The notes under the pieces: generated by a model | The model's input: the letters and a program-made list of their open reading frames with translations, nothing else | What the model was told of the DNA's origin: nothing | Databases searched by the model: none | In this document: piece by piece, positions 20,001-27,167 of the stretch | Position numbering within the stretch: position 1 is the stretch's first letter | Layout: every line of letters begins with the position of its first letter | Origin: Algoriphagus chordae | Lineage (GTDB): Bacteria; Bacteroidota; Bacteroidia; Cytophagales; Cyclobacteriaceae | Reading direction: 5' to 3' | DNA: 64,000 nucleotides | Assembly (NCBI RefSeq): GCF_003254055.1 | Contig: NZ_QKZT01000001.1 | Location: forward strand, 310,001 to 374,000 | Program-made: the position numbers and the translations under genes

Positions 20001-20267
20001 ATATCCTGTTTGATCAGGAGATTCAGAAGTTAACTGCAATGCTCCCCCTGGTAGCATTGAAGAAACTGATTTTGGAGTTTTTTGCGTTCCAGAATAAAAA
20101 TACCCTCCTATTACTGTATTTGCCCTAGGAGATGTATTTGTAAATGGTTCGCAGTAAGGAAAGCCTTCTCTTGGCACTACCACCTGCGCATAAGTAGATA
20201 TCCCCGAAAGCACAAAAAGCAAAAGGGTCAATATCAGTAAAAATTTATGCTGTATAGTTCTTGTCAT
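14037..20267 (-). CDS. giant lectin-like/Ig-like repeat surface protein with type B T9SS sorting domain
   Basis: A 2076-residue secreted protein. It has a signal peptide (cleavage after TYA, near residue 27) and then a legume-lectin-like beta-sandwich in the first 350 or so residues (DPADGLSFFLFDG, GGLGGSLGYA, GGYLGIGLDQRNFG). A long stalk of alternating Ig-like and SprB-like modules follows, recognisable by repeated ICEGG, YKWYKD-like and DGTLSISGL-like strings. Near the C-terminus are a PKD domain (WNWDFGDGRNSLEQNPTHIYD) and the type B sorting signal (IPNAFTPTGSKNLYF, FNTWGELIF, ending VFVLIR). The lectin-like head suggests polysaccharide or glycoprotein binding at the cell surface; this is inferred from fold signature only. 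It is co-transcribed with the following PorP/SprF gene. Confidence 0.9.
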   Translation of the reverse strand: MTRTIQHKFLLILTLLLFVLSGISTYAQVVVPREGFPYCEPFTNTSPRANTVIGGYFYSGTQKTPKSVSSMLPGGALQLTSESPDQTGYAFIDLPFSPVYGIRASFEYFAYGGSTDPADGLSFFLFDGNFDASTFEIGGLGGSLGYAAHRYNSGTITSAGATGGYLGIGLDQRNFGNEYNGKVGSFRDPIGFLTGPAPATEQYINSISLRGPVNTNDINRDNNPDYSNPSNVTYQYDSYKFIDGKILNQSFDDYNLGATNLGYYLFSDPLDFFTIGTTKDYRVTDCYESGYRKVFIDLKPNPSTGFYDVSMWMLVTTTDGNPRIEPIFTNVSYNFPSPENLKIGFAAANGQDFSYHEISNVTVDVSTEATFPLNTYPIDEEFCEGESERELILKIPLENENSFIRCIQLYRSISDVPSAPTFSPIWPDQDPNNACAVDGICSYNYCLNGNESLEDAQGYGNFEITGIDEVDDNGNIVGEIDVKFTANPSFTSGVAQVWYTVTDNYGQISDPQPIKIIYTSLPTIIPPAPDEIVGPTCDGQSDGYITGVIVNDLLPSPNSSFQWYEGDGIDTNGEIINKVPIQGGTITGITGLNIGKYYLEVTNSNGGNGCPVIQEFEITDERGTPVVVDADDQAICEGGPVTFVPRLEDPTDGNNPIYKWYKDANKVPGSEITNNLQEGNVTYTINSLTGELTVTGLAPNTTPYIYYVEVDNPADNLCASEAGNLTPAKVTVGPGVTYLVDVTKEDWCLANGGEITVSNLGGGDGAFLLELLDENDVVLSFKNINTTSGSFSGLAKGIYAVRVTSGTPACISTSPQEEIQGPDEALSITILSQTDPTCGLENGKIEFEVAGGTSAYAINVNGLPLSDFSSTVSGNIYTLTGLAPAASYTLEVLDANSCDATVNSTALTATTVPVFEASNVDICPTETAILSPLIIDQSNSVPVFNWFFDAAFTQPITAGTVNGVTYSFSGDDLIIDGLTEDQSSYEYYLQVTGTDVCNQAPITATVNITPTPVVDAPVVTPVTCNGGTDGIITLIPSDPATASDYEYSIDAGITYQNGDAFSGLIAGTYDIQIRNKTTGCFKELTGIVVPEPAIIEVNQPDISRASCGLPNGSIDNLVITGGSSTYAIEWRRGSETGPIVPGDLTGAQDLLSGTYFAIITNAADGSCSTVFDFLVEEQPLPDYQVVPVEEECEGTPVTLTPVNIVSGSSTTEVKWYKGPGQTNEIQNGPDPVDPDVVYTIDDTDWVNPKITIDGLAPGSYTYYFYVVCTGQEIPVAVEIFAFPVVTFESSPETCFDAADGKISVASGGNASQIYFVDGSSTALTQAELENLNFAPKVYDIRVEHIGIGCPASFQVEVLGPAAPLNVEPLTQIDPGCGADIGIIRTKITGGWAPYEVTLFKDGTALNTQNITGSDYEALDLAPGDYYLSIEDAEGCIISSNTITLVYGPSQILVDDVEICEGGVAELKPSINPVAPGATFEWFKNSALTIPIVSDPNPDANGHIFEISADGTLSVSGLDNSDSPVTYYVRAVGAGVCPGFVADPTVGVFDQPTVTGVPVDEICFGEGGTITLAAAGGSGTYEYSLDGSNFQSSNVFTVASGTYTATVRSGGCENTSSDIIVTGPSTPISNSTPTTSNPTCGQSNGVIAFQISGGFENYAVETFQNGQSIGTTNLSDGNFELHNLTAGTYSFEITDGKGCIYPVADVIDLVDGLTPLEAPDQEICEGEVASITPTSTQIGISPSYTWYQNSDGTGEITSGTTAGITYQLGSDGTLSITGLPGKATPYTYYVGISGAGVCPPPLKAVDVMVYPIPNLRVSNPSIVCDPTGTVDLTEYIEGFNATIYDYQIESPTGESMRLDEIEAVDESGTYLVQSSLKGAKCWTPINRILVKIAETELIPEFNYEADQGGGNILVNAEVQILEPVDFLDASQGDVVIWNWDFGDGRNSLEQNPTHIYDTKGMFTVTLTTIDEIGCVATFQRVIEVRDDYMIIIPNAFTPTGSKNLYFKPQFRGISSMDFYVFNTWGELIFESNSLETLGWDGTWKGKATPNGNYVYKAIFTTRSGQKVEKAGVFVLIR

Positions 20268-20293
20268 GCACTACGCCTCCAATTCCTTCTCTT

Positions 20294-20301
20294 CAAATTT
20301 A
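20294..20301 (-). promoter_or_regulatory. candidate -7 box of the giant cargo gene
   Basis: The minus strand reads TAAATTTG, an exact match to the Bacteroidota -7 consensus TAnnTTTG, with its last base 27 bases upstream of the ATG at 20267. No convincing -33 TTG is seen at the expected distance. Confidence 0.4.
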
Positions 20302-20498
20302 CTTATTTTCATTTGGGCAGAAGGTTATTTGAACATGAATTATAGGTTTTGAAACTACTAGGGCTTTTGATTGGGGCGTACAATCGAATGAGTTTCAGAC
20401 CTTTTCTACTGTAAATGGGCAGCTGGATTGTTATCTGCTTAATGAGCACTGTGGGTCAATAACTATACCAAAGGGAATGTGGCTATAGAAATATGGAA

Positions 20499-21731
20499 TT
20501 AAATGTCTAAAACGATCTGATTTCTAATTAAATCCTCAAAAACTTCACGTTTTCTGATCAATTGGGCCTTGCCTTCCCATACCAAAACTTCCGCAGGACG
20601 TAGCCTAGAATTGTAATTGGAGGACATACTGATGCCATAAGCCCCAGCATTTTTGAAAACCAATAAATCTCCTCTGCTGACCGCTGGGAGCATTCGATCT
20701 TTGGCAAGCGTATCCGTCTCGCAGATATAGCCAACTACATTGTAAGGTTTTAGCTCTCCGTCTGGATTACTCAAATTATATACATCATGGAAAGCATCAT
20801 ACATCATAGGCCTGATCAAGTGGTTTAATCCTGAATCTACCCCTACAAAGGTGATTTGAGGAGTCTTCTTGACCACATTAGCTTCTACTACAAAGTAGCC
20901 CGATTCACTTACTAGAAACTTGCCAGGCTCAAGCCAAAGCTCTAATTTTCTGCCATACTTGTCACAGAACTCATTGAAGGCAGCAGATACTTTTGTGCCT
21001 ACTTCTGCCATATCTGTCGCGGGATCACCAGCCTTATAGGCTACTTTGAAACCTCCCCCAAAATCTAGAAATGTAAGATCCGGGAAATTCATGGCTGCCT
21101 CAAACAGCACGTTGCCTCCTCTTAGGAATATCTCAGCATCAAGAATGTCGGAACCTGTGTGAATATGAAGACCGACGATTTTAATATCAAACTTCTTCAC
21201 CAGATCCAAAATCTCTGGGAGCTGCTGGATAGATATCCCAAACTTACTTTGAATATGGCCAGTAGATATTTTAGCATTTCCGCCCGCCATGATATGTGGA
21301 TTGATCCTAATACATGCTGGCATCGTATTGCCATATCTAGCACCAAATTCCTCCATCAGCGGTAAGCTGTCAATATTAACCATGACCCCCAATTCCACTG
21401 CTTCTTTAACCTCACGGAAATTTACTCCGCTAGGCGTATACATGATCTCAGAGGCCGCAAATCCTGCTTCCATACAGATCCTTACTTCTTCGATGGAAAC
21501 GGCATCTACTCCTCCTCCAGCCTTTTTCACCAACTTCAAGATGCTGATATTGGAAAGGGCTTTAGTCGCATATTTGATCTTCAAAGGAACGGTAGCGAAG
21601 GCAGATTGTAATGATTTGATCTGACTCACAATCTTTTCACCATCATATATATATACTGGCGAACCGAATTCTTGAGCTATGGATTCTAGGGCTATGCCTT
21701 GGAGTTGAATAGGATGTTGAGCTGCTGACAT
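20499..21731 (-). CDS. lysA: diaminopimelate decarboxylase
   Basis: A PLP-dependent fold-type III decarboxylase of about 410 residues that converts meso-diaminopimelate to lysine, the last step of that pathway, in the cytoplasm. The PLP lysine lies in YATKAL (residue 57 from this start). Other family marks are HIHTGSD, FLDFGGGFKV, the phosphate-binding LWLEPGKFLVSESGYFV and the active-site Cys in CETDTLAKDR. I start at ATG 21731: an upstream in-frame TTG would place the coding region over a promoter-like box. The gene stands alone, with no other lys or dap gene next to it. Confidence 0.93.
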   Translation of the reverse strand: MSAAQHPIQLQGIALESIAQEFGSPVYIYDGEKIVSQIKSLQSAFATVPLKIKYATKALSNISILKLVKKAGGGVDAVSIEEVRICMEAGFAASEIMYTPSGVNFREVKEAVELGVMVNIDSLPLMEEFGARYGNTMPACIRINPHIMAGGNAKISTGHIQSKFGISIQQLPEILDLVKKFDIKIVGLHIHTGSDILDAEIFLRGGNVLFEAAMNFPDLTFLDFGGGFKVAYKAGDPATDMAEVGTKVSAAFNEFCDKYGRKLELWLEPGKFLVSESGYFVVEANVVKKTPQITFVGVDSGLNHLIRPMMYDAFHDVYNLSNPDGELKPYNVVGYICETDTLAKDRMLPAVSRGDLLVFKNAGAYGISMSSNYNSRLRPAEVLVWEGKAQLIRKREVFEDLIRNQIVLDI

Positions 21732-21748
21732 TATCTGGAATTTGCGGG

Positions 21749-21756
21749 CAAAGATA
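21749..21756 (-). promoter_or_regulatory. candidate -7 box of lysA
   Basis: The minus strand reads TATCTTTG (then C), an exact TAnnTTTG match 18 bases from the ATG at 21731. Its position inside the alternative TTG-started reading supports the shorter LysA. No clear -33 element. Confidence 0.4.
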
Positions 21757-21931
21757 GCCAAATAACAAAAAAAGGAGGCATTGCTGCTCTATTTTCATAA
21801 GTTATCCTCTAATTGAGAAAATGCTGTTTTCACACCAAAATGCAGGAGAAATAGAAAGAATAGAATGCCCTTTCAGCTGCTTTGTGGAGGTTAAATGTTG
21901 TTAAGCTCCCTTCATGGCCTGATTATAGGAT

Positions 21932-21939
21932 TAAATTTG
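21932..21939 (+). promoter_or_regulatory. candidate -7 box of the RprX-like kinase gene
   Basis: TAAATTTG matches TAnnTTTG exactly and ends only 4 bases before the ATG at 21944. If used, the transcript would begin at or next to the start codon (leaderless or nearly so). No -33 TTG is at the usual spacing, so it may be chance. Confidence 0.3.
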
Positions 21940-21943
21940 CATA

Positions 21944-23665
21944 ATGTCGAAAAGTAATATCATCCTTATCGTTGTCTTGATGTCCTTGGCCAGCTTTGGT
22001 CTGATGGGATTCCAATTCTATTGGGTGAAAAATGCTATCCGTATTAATAGGGAACGTTTCGATCAAAATGTCCACGAGGCGCTTACATTCACGATCGAAC
22101 AAGTCGAGAAGGGCGAAAACTCAGATTTATTTTACAGCACCTTGATACAGGATTCGGCCATACAGAAATCCTTATTTGAAAAGATAGACCCTCTTGAATT
22201 TCAGATTCGACCTAGAAGGGTTACAAACGCTAGACCATCACTAGTCGATACTTTTTTTCAGGAACCAGCGCCTCAGGTCAGCCCTACTTTCAGAAGAATC
22301 CTAGAATCTCGGGGTGTAGATAGCAAGGTTCTGGAAGATCTGGAAACCTTCTTTACCTATATGACTCCTGAAGTTGCCTCAGAACTCTTTACTCCAGATG
22401 AAATGGAGGTATTGCTCGAGGAAAAAGTACGGCAATTACAGTACCTAAGTAGGGTTGAAAATTCGACCAAGCCACAAAGGCCAACTATTGCCCAGCCTAG
22501 TTTGCAGTATGGTTTGCCCGAAATGAATCTTACTCCTGATGCCTTAGAGAAAATTGCCAAGGCAAATATGAAGATCGATTTCTTCAATAAGCTTTGGGAT
22601 GAGACGGCAGCTGGTCAGCAGGCTATTTTGGATAGATTAGATACTGCTCAGGTAAGAACATTACTCAAAAGATACCTGATTGAGCAGAATATTTTAGAAG
22701 ATTTTGAACTGGGTTTACTCAAAGATGATGGGCTGATCATGCCTATCGGGAATGTAAAGGAGCAGTTTACCTTGGTACAGCAAGGCATTCAAGCAAAGCT
22801 TTTTCCCAATGATATTTTGGGGAAAAGCAATTACCTATACGTGTATTTCCCTGAAAAAAACAGCCATGTAATCAGAGAGGTCTGGCTCCCGATATCCAGC
22901 TCATTGCTTTTCATTTTTGTGATTATCTTTTGTTTTGTCTATGCAATCAAAGTGATTATTCGTCAAAAGGCACTTTCGGATACAAAGAACGATTTCATCA
23001 ATAATATGACCCATGAATTCAAGACTCCGCTGGCGACGGTGAGTCTGGCTGTGGAGGCACTTCAGGATCCCGAGCTATCCAGTCAGGATAAGTTTCGCTC
23101 GAGATATTTGGGAATTATCAAGGATGAAAATAAGCGCTTGGTGTCCCAGGTAGAGAACGTTCTTCAGGCTGCTGCGTTGGATAAAAAGGATTTCAATCTA
23201 AAAATAGAATTAATAAATCTAACAGAGATTTTGGAGAGTACTGTGGATCATTTTAGTCTGCAGGTGGAGAAGAATGGTGGTCAAATCACCTTTAACAACT
23301 CAATGACTTCGCCGATAATAGAAGGTGATCTTTTTCACATCTCTCATATATTGAACAATCTGCTGGATAATGCAAATAAGTATTCCCCTGAAAATCCTTT
23401 CATAATTATTGAGGCCAGAGATGATGCTGATCAGGTGTATATCACCATCAAGGATGAAGGAATTGGGATGAATAAAGATGCACAACGGAAAATTTTTGAT
23501 AAATTCTACCGAGTTCCTACAGGGAATGTACATGATGTTAAAGGCTTTGGCCTTGGATTGTCCTATGTCAAAACCATGCTGGAAGCTCACAAAGGCGGAA
23601 TTCAAGTAAGTAGCGAACTTGGAAAAGGTAGCTCATTCACCATTAACTTACCAAAGAAACAATGA
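21944..23665 (+). CDS. membrane sensor histidine kinase (RprX-like)
   Basis: A 573-residue class I sensor kinase. Helices near residues 5-25 and 325-348 flank a periplasmic domain of about 300 residues of no recognised family. The HisKA region follows with the phospho-accepting His357 (INNMTHEFKTPL), then the ATPase domain with N box (LDNANKYS), DEGIGM and GFGLGLSYV. There is no HAMP domain. The stop overlaps the start of the response regulator by four bases, so the two form one operon. The regulator looks like RprY of Bacteroides, which makes this the RprX counterpart by position. The stimulus is unknown. Confidence 0.93.
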   Translation: MSKSNIILIVVLMSLASFGLMGFQFYWVKNAIRINRERFDQNVHEALTFTIEQVEKGENSDLFYSTLIQDSAIQKSLFEKIDPLEFQIRPRRVTNARPSLVDTFFQEPAPQVSPTFRRILESRGVDSKVLEDLETFFTYMTPEVASELFTPDEMEVLLEEKVRQLQYLSRVENSTKPQRPTIAQPSLQYGLPEMNLTPDALEKIAKANMKIDFFNKLWDETAAGQQAILDRLDTAQVRTLLKRYLIEQNILEDFELGLLKDDGLIMPIGNVKEQFTLVQQGIQAKLFPNDILGKSNYLYVYFPEKNSHVIREVWLPISSSLLFIFVIIFCFVYAIKVIIRQKALSDTKNDFINNMTHEFKTPLATVSLAVEALQDPELSSQDKFRSRYLGIIKDENKRLVSQVENVLQAAALDKKDFNLKIELINLTEILESTVDHFSLQVEKNGGQITFNNSMTSPIIEGDLFHISHILNNLLDNANKYSPENPFIIIEARDDADQVYITIKDEGIGMNKDAQRKIFDKFYRVPTGNVHDVKGFGLGLSYVKTMLEAHKGGIQVSSELGKGSSFTINLPKKQ

Positions 23666-24357
23666 GTAAAGCAAAATTATTAGTGGTCGAAGACGATCCA
23701 AATTTAGGAGATATCCTACAGGAATATTTGGAAATGAAAGGGTATGAACCTACGCTTTGCCGTGATGGTGAAGAAGGTTGGAATAAGTACAAAAAAGGGA
23801 AGTTTGATCTATGCCTGCTCGACATTATGATGCCGAAAAAGGATGGATTTACGCTGGCGAAGGAAATTAAGAAGGTAGAAGAAAACATGCCTATTCTGTT
23901 TCTTACCGCCAAAAACCAAAAAGATGACATCATCGAAGGACTGAAGATTGGGGCTGATGATTATCTCACCAAGCCATTCAGCATGGAAGAATTACTCCTT
24001 CGTGTCAATGCAATCTTGAGAAGAACTCATAAGAATGAAGAGGTCAATCCTTTGAAAGTTTATTCTTTTGGAGGATTTACACTGCACTACGATGAACAAT
24101 TCCTGGATGGGCCAAAAGGTCGTCATAAATTGACCTCCAAAGAAAACGAATTGATCAGGCTTCTTGCCTCTGAGATCAACAATCTGGTAAACAGAAGTCA
24201 TGCGCTGAAGCAAATCTGGGGAGACGACAGCTACTTCAATGCACGAAGTATGGACGTCTATCTTAGCAAAATCCGTAAACTCCTGAAGGACGATCCAAAG
24301 GTGCAAATCATCACCGTTCACGGGGAAGGATTTAAACTGATCGTGAGTGAAGGGTGA
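23662..24357 (+). CDS. rprY: OmpR-family response regulator (RprY-like)
   Basis: A 231-residue DNA-binding response regulator. The receiver occupies about residues 1-120, with the acidic pair EDD near residue 10, phospho-acceptor Asp54 (LLDIMMPKKDGF) and the conserved Lys in YLTKPFSMEEL. The winged-helix domain spans about 130-228 (LTSKENELIRLLA, YFNARSMDVYLSKIRKLLKDDP, VHGEGFKLIV). As I remember the Bacteroides RprY sequence, the match is close along the whole length; the symbol rests on that memory. It overlaps the kinase gene by four bases and is followed by a strong bidirectional terminator. Confidence 0.88.
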   Translation: MSKAKLLVVEDDPNLGDILQEYLEMKGYEPTLCRDGEEGWNKYKKGKFDLCLLDIMMPKKDGFTLAKEIKKVEENMPILFLTAKNQKDDIIEGLKIGADDYLTKPFSMEELLLRVNAILRRTHKNEEVNPLKVYSFGGFTLHYDEQFLDGPKGRHKLTSKENELIRLLASEINNLVNRSHALKQIWGDDSYFNARSMDVYLSKIRKLLKDDPKVQIITVHGEGFKLIVSEG

Positions 24358-24410
24358 AACTTTGTAAAAAGTGAGCAGTAATTGTAGTAAGAGGTATATC
24401 CCTTAACACA

Positions 24411-24444
24411 AAAAGCCAGAGCGATAAGAATTGCTCTGGCTTTT
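24411..24444. terminator. bidirectional intrinsic terminator
   Basis: A 12-bp perfect stem (24411-24422 with 24433-24444; core GCCAGAGC/GCTCTGGC) with a 10-base loop, flanked by A on one side and T on the other. It lies between the convergent rprY-like gene and the epimerase gene, so it can end both transcripts. Confidence 0.85.
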
Positions 24445-24485
24445 ATAATTCTAAGATCTTTGATTTAGATTCTACTACTAGATTC

Positions 24486-25499
24486 TCAAACAATCATTTC
24501 CGCTCCGATCCCATTTCCTTCTGGGAAAGTGACTTTTTCGGCTGTGATCTTGACTCCCTTTGCTGGGTCTTTGGAAAGTAACATCGCTCCGTCCATATCA
24601 ACATAATCTAACAATGGAGCAATATGCGCAATGGCAGTGATCCCTACGGAAGATTCGGTCATACAACCAACCATAGTTTTCATCCCAAGTTTCTTGGCCT
24701 CATGAATCATTCTCAGTCCTGGAGTGACTCCTCCAGCTTTTACCAGTTTTACATTGATTCCATGAAAAAGACCATGACATTTCTTAACATCAGATTCTAC
24801 AATGCAACTTTCATCTGCGATCACTGGTAGTTTACTGTGTTTGAAGACTTCTTTCATCCCTTCCAAATCATCCTTTCCAAGCGGCTGCTCCATAAATTCA
24901 ACACCCATTTTCTCTAGCTCCACGGAGTAGTCAATTGCCTGCTCTGCCGTCCAAGCACAATTGGCATCAATTCTAAAAACCGCATCAGTATGCTTTCTGA
25001 GTTCGCGAATAATAGACAAATCATCGGAAGTGCCCAGCTTGATCTTGTAAATCGGCCAGTGCACCTCCTTCATTTTGGCCACCATCTTTTCCACCGTATC
25101 GATTCCAATTGTAAAATTAGTAGTAGGAATATGGGCTGGATCCAATTTCAAAAGTTCATAAAGTTTCTGCCCGCATCTCTTGGCATATAGATCCCATGCA
25201 GCCATATCCAATGCGCACTGTGCAAATGGGTTTTCTTTAAAAATATCTTTACCCAAATCCCAGAGCTCAGCTGGAGTTTCCCAAACACCTTTTTCGACGA
25301 TTGGCCTGAATTTGTCCAAACATTCCGACATATTAGTAATAGTCATGCCGTAGAAAGGATTAGTGGTGGATTCACCTAGGCCGTAGATTGCACCATCTTG
25401 CAGTTTTACAATAAGAGTGTCTTGCACATCTCTGCTTTGATGAGCAATGGTAAAAGTATGCTTGAGCGGAAGATCTACGACTTGATAGGATAAATTCAT
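24486..25499 (-). CDS. enolase-superfamily dipeptide epimerase (L-Ala-D/L-Glu epimerase type)
   Basis: A 337-residue (beta/alpha)7-beta barrel enzyme. Visible catalytic parts: KxK motif YKIKLG (Lys152, Lys154); metal ligands Asp178 (FRIDAN), Glu204 (MEQPLG) and Asp229 (VIADES); opposite-face Lys251 (NVKLVKAGG); and the DxD motif DMD (301-303) typical of the dipeptide epimerase branch. These enzymes racemise the second residue of small peptides; L-Ala-D-Glu from peptidoglycan is the classic substrate, but specificity varies and cannot be fixed from sequence. The gene is divergent from an M14 carboxypeptidase lipoprotein, which fits peptide or murein-fragment turnover. Confidence 0.88.
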   Translation of the reverse strand: MNLSYQVVDLPLKHTFTIAHQSRDVQDTLIVKLQDGAIYGLGESTTNPFYGMTITNMSECLDKFRPIVEKGVWETPAELWDLGKDIFKENPFAQCALDMAAWDLYAKRCGQKLYELLKLDPAHIPTTNFTIGIDTVEKMVAKMKEVHWPIYKIKLGTSDDLSIIRELRKHTDAVFRIDANCAWTAEQAIDYSVELEKMGVEFMEQPLGKDDLEGMKEVFKHSKLPVIADESCIVESDVKKCHGLFHGINVKLVKAGGVTPGLRMIHEAKKLGMKTMVGCMTESSVGITAIAHIAPLLDYVDMDGAMLLSKDPAKGVKITAEKVTFPEGNGIGAEMIV

Positions 25500-25521
25500 T
25501 GGAGTAAAATTCGATTTGAAG

Positions 25522-25529
25522 CAAAATTA
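25522..25529 (-). promoter_or_regulatory. candidate -7 box of the epimerase gene
   Basis: The minus strand reads TAATTTTG, an exact TAnnTTTG match 23 bases upstream of the ATG at 25499, inside the divergent spacer. No clear -33 element. Confidence 0.4.
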
Positions 25530-25590
25530 ACGTGTTTTTTGCTCGTATGATATTAGTATTGCGTTTTATTCAAGGTAAAAAGAAATAATT

Positions 25591-27072
25591 ATGAAAGCCA
25601 ATTCCACTCAATCAATTAGCCTGTTTTTGCTGTTTTTGATTTCAGTACTTAGTTGTAAAACAGCAACTGGCCCAATTGCAGATACTAGTTCTGTAGCTAC
25701 GCTTGAATCCGCCTATTCAAAATTCAAAGAGCCAGCCATTACTCACAGAAGATTTAAGCATGCAGATCTTCAGCCCTTGATTCAGAAGCACAAAGACTCT
25801 TTTCAGCTTACCAAGCTTGGTGAGTCAGTGGAAGGCAGAAGCCTTACGAGTTTGGGCTGGGGTGAGGGCAAAACCAAGGTGCTGCTCTGGTCGCAAATGC
25901 ATGGAAATGAGAGCACGGCTACTATGTCACTTTTTGACTTATTCAATTTCTTGGAGGCGAGTGGAGATGAGTATGATGAACTCCGTGGTTTATTGAAAAC
26001 TAACCTGGATCTTAAGTTTATCCCAATGATTAATCCTGACGGAGCAGAAGCTTTCAAGAGAAGAAATGCTATTGATATCGATTTGAACAGAGATGCAATT
26101 TCTCAAATTTCTCCTGAAGCCGTAATCTTGAAAGGAGCGAGAGATGACTTTGAACCTGAATTTGGATTCAATTTACATGATCAACAGATCTATTACAACG
26201 CTTCCGGATCTGCCAAACAAGCTACGATATCAGTGTTGGCACCTGCTTACAATTATGCCACCGATGTCAATGATGTACGAACTAGAGCCATGCAAACCAT
26301 CGTAGGTATGAATGAAGTTTTGCAGCAAGTAGTGCCAGGTCATGTGGGAAAATATAATGATGCTTTTGAGCCGAGAGCCTTTGGTGACAATATCACCAAG
26401 TGGGGAACAAGCACCATTTTGATTGAGTCTGGAGGATATCCGAATGACCCAGATAAGCAATATATCAGGCAGTTGAATTTTATGATTATCCTCAATGCGT
26501 TGGAACAAATAGCGACCAGAAGCTATGAGCAGTACAGCACGGAGGAATACTTCTCTATTCCTGACAATGATTTACAACTCGTAGATTTGTTACTCAATGA
26601 AGTTCAGATTCCAGTAAACGGGAAGTACTTTCCGGTGGATCTAGCAATCAGACGTCGAGATAGCAGCTCGGGAGATACCTATTATATGACTGGATCAGTG
26701 GATGATTTGGGAGATATGCAGGTGTATTATGGGATGGAAGAACTTGATGCCACAGGCCTGAAATATGCAGAAGGAAAAGTTTATGATTTGGCTTTTGAGG
26801 CTGTATCGGAAATTGATGAAGCAAAAGCGATGGACTTACTAAAGCAAGGTTATTTGGCCGTGAAAGTAAAAAATGGGGCAAAAGGAGATTTGCACCAGTT
26901 GCCGATATTAGTGTTGAAAAGTACAGATAGTTTCTCTGCAGGTTGGAAAACAGGAGAATCCACCAATTTCTTTTTGGAGAAAGATGGGAAAAGAAAATAT
27001 GCTGTACTGAATGGCTATCTGATCGACTTAGAGAATCCGAAAGATCAGGAATTTAAGCAGCGGGTTTATTGA
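25591..27072 (+). CDS. M14-family zinc carboxypeptidase lipoprotein
   Basis: A 493-residue metallopeptidase. It has a lipoprotein signal ending VLSC (Cys22), then the M14 domain with zinc ligands His104 and Glu107 (MHGNES) and His196 (NLHDQ). The substrate-binding segment is NPDGAEAFKRRN with NR at 166-167, and the catalytic Glu279 lies in ILIESGG. All catalytic residues are present. A C-terminal part of about 170 residues has no recognised domain. It should sit on the periplasmic or outer-membrane side and trim peptides. The divergent neighbour is a dipeptide epimerase. The SIMPL gene starts 95 bases downstream and may be in the same transcript. Confidence 0.9.
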   Translation: MKANSTQSISLFLLFLISVLSCKTATGPIADTSSVATLESAYSKFKEPAITHRRFKHADLQPLIQKHKDSFQLTKLGESVEGRSLTSLGWGEGKTKVLLWSQMHGNESTATMSLFDLFNFLEASGDEYDELRGLLKTNLDLKFIPMINPDGAEAFKRRNAIDIDLNRDAISQISPEAVILKGARDDFEPEFGFNLHDQQIYYNASGSAKQATISVLAPAYNYATDVNDVRTRAMQTIVGMNEVLQQVVPGHVGKYNDAFEPRAFGDNITKWGTSTILIESGGYPNDPDKQYIRQLNFMIILNALEQIATRSYEQYSTEEYFSIPDNDLQLVDLLLNEVQIPVNGKYFPVDLAIRRRDSSSGDTYYMTGSVDDLGDMQVYYGMEELDATGLKYAEGKVYDLAFEAVSEIDEAKAMDLLKQGYLAVKVKNGAKGDLHQLPILVLKSTDSFSAGWKTGESTNFFLEKDGKRKYAVLNGYLIDLENPKDQEFKQRVY

Positions 27073-27167
27073 TGTTGCTGGTCTCCTTACTCTAAATACC
27101 CATTTATTGGCGGGTTATTTGTTAGTTGATCAGTAATCTTTCATTCCATTTTTAACTCGTAAAACTC

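Noticed and set aside
20339..20494. Short open frame of about 48 codons in the lysA to cargo-gene spacer
   Set aside because: No start codon near its beginning, no known family, and this length is expected by chance.
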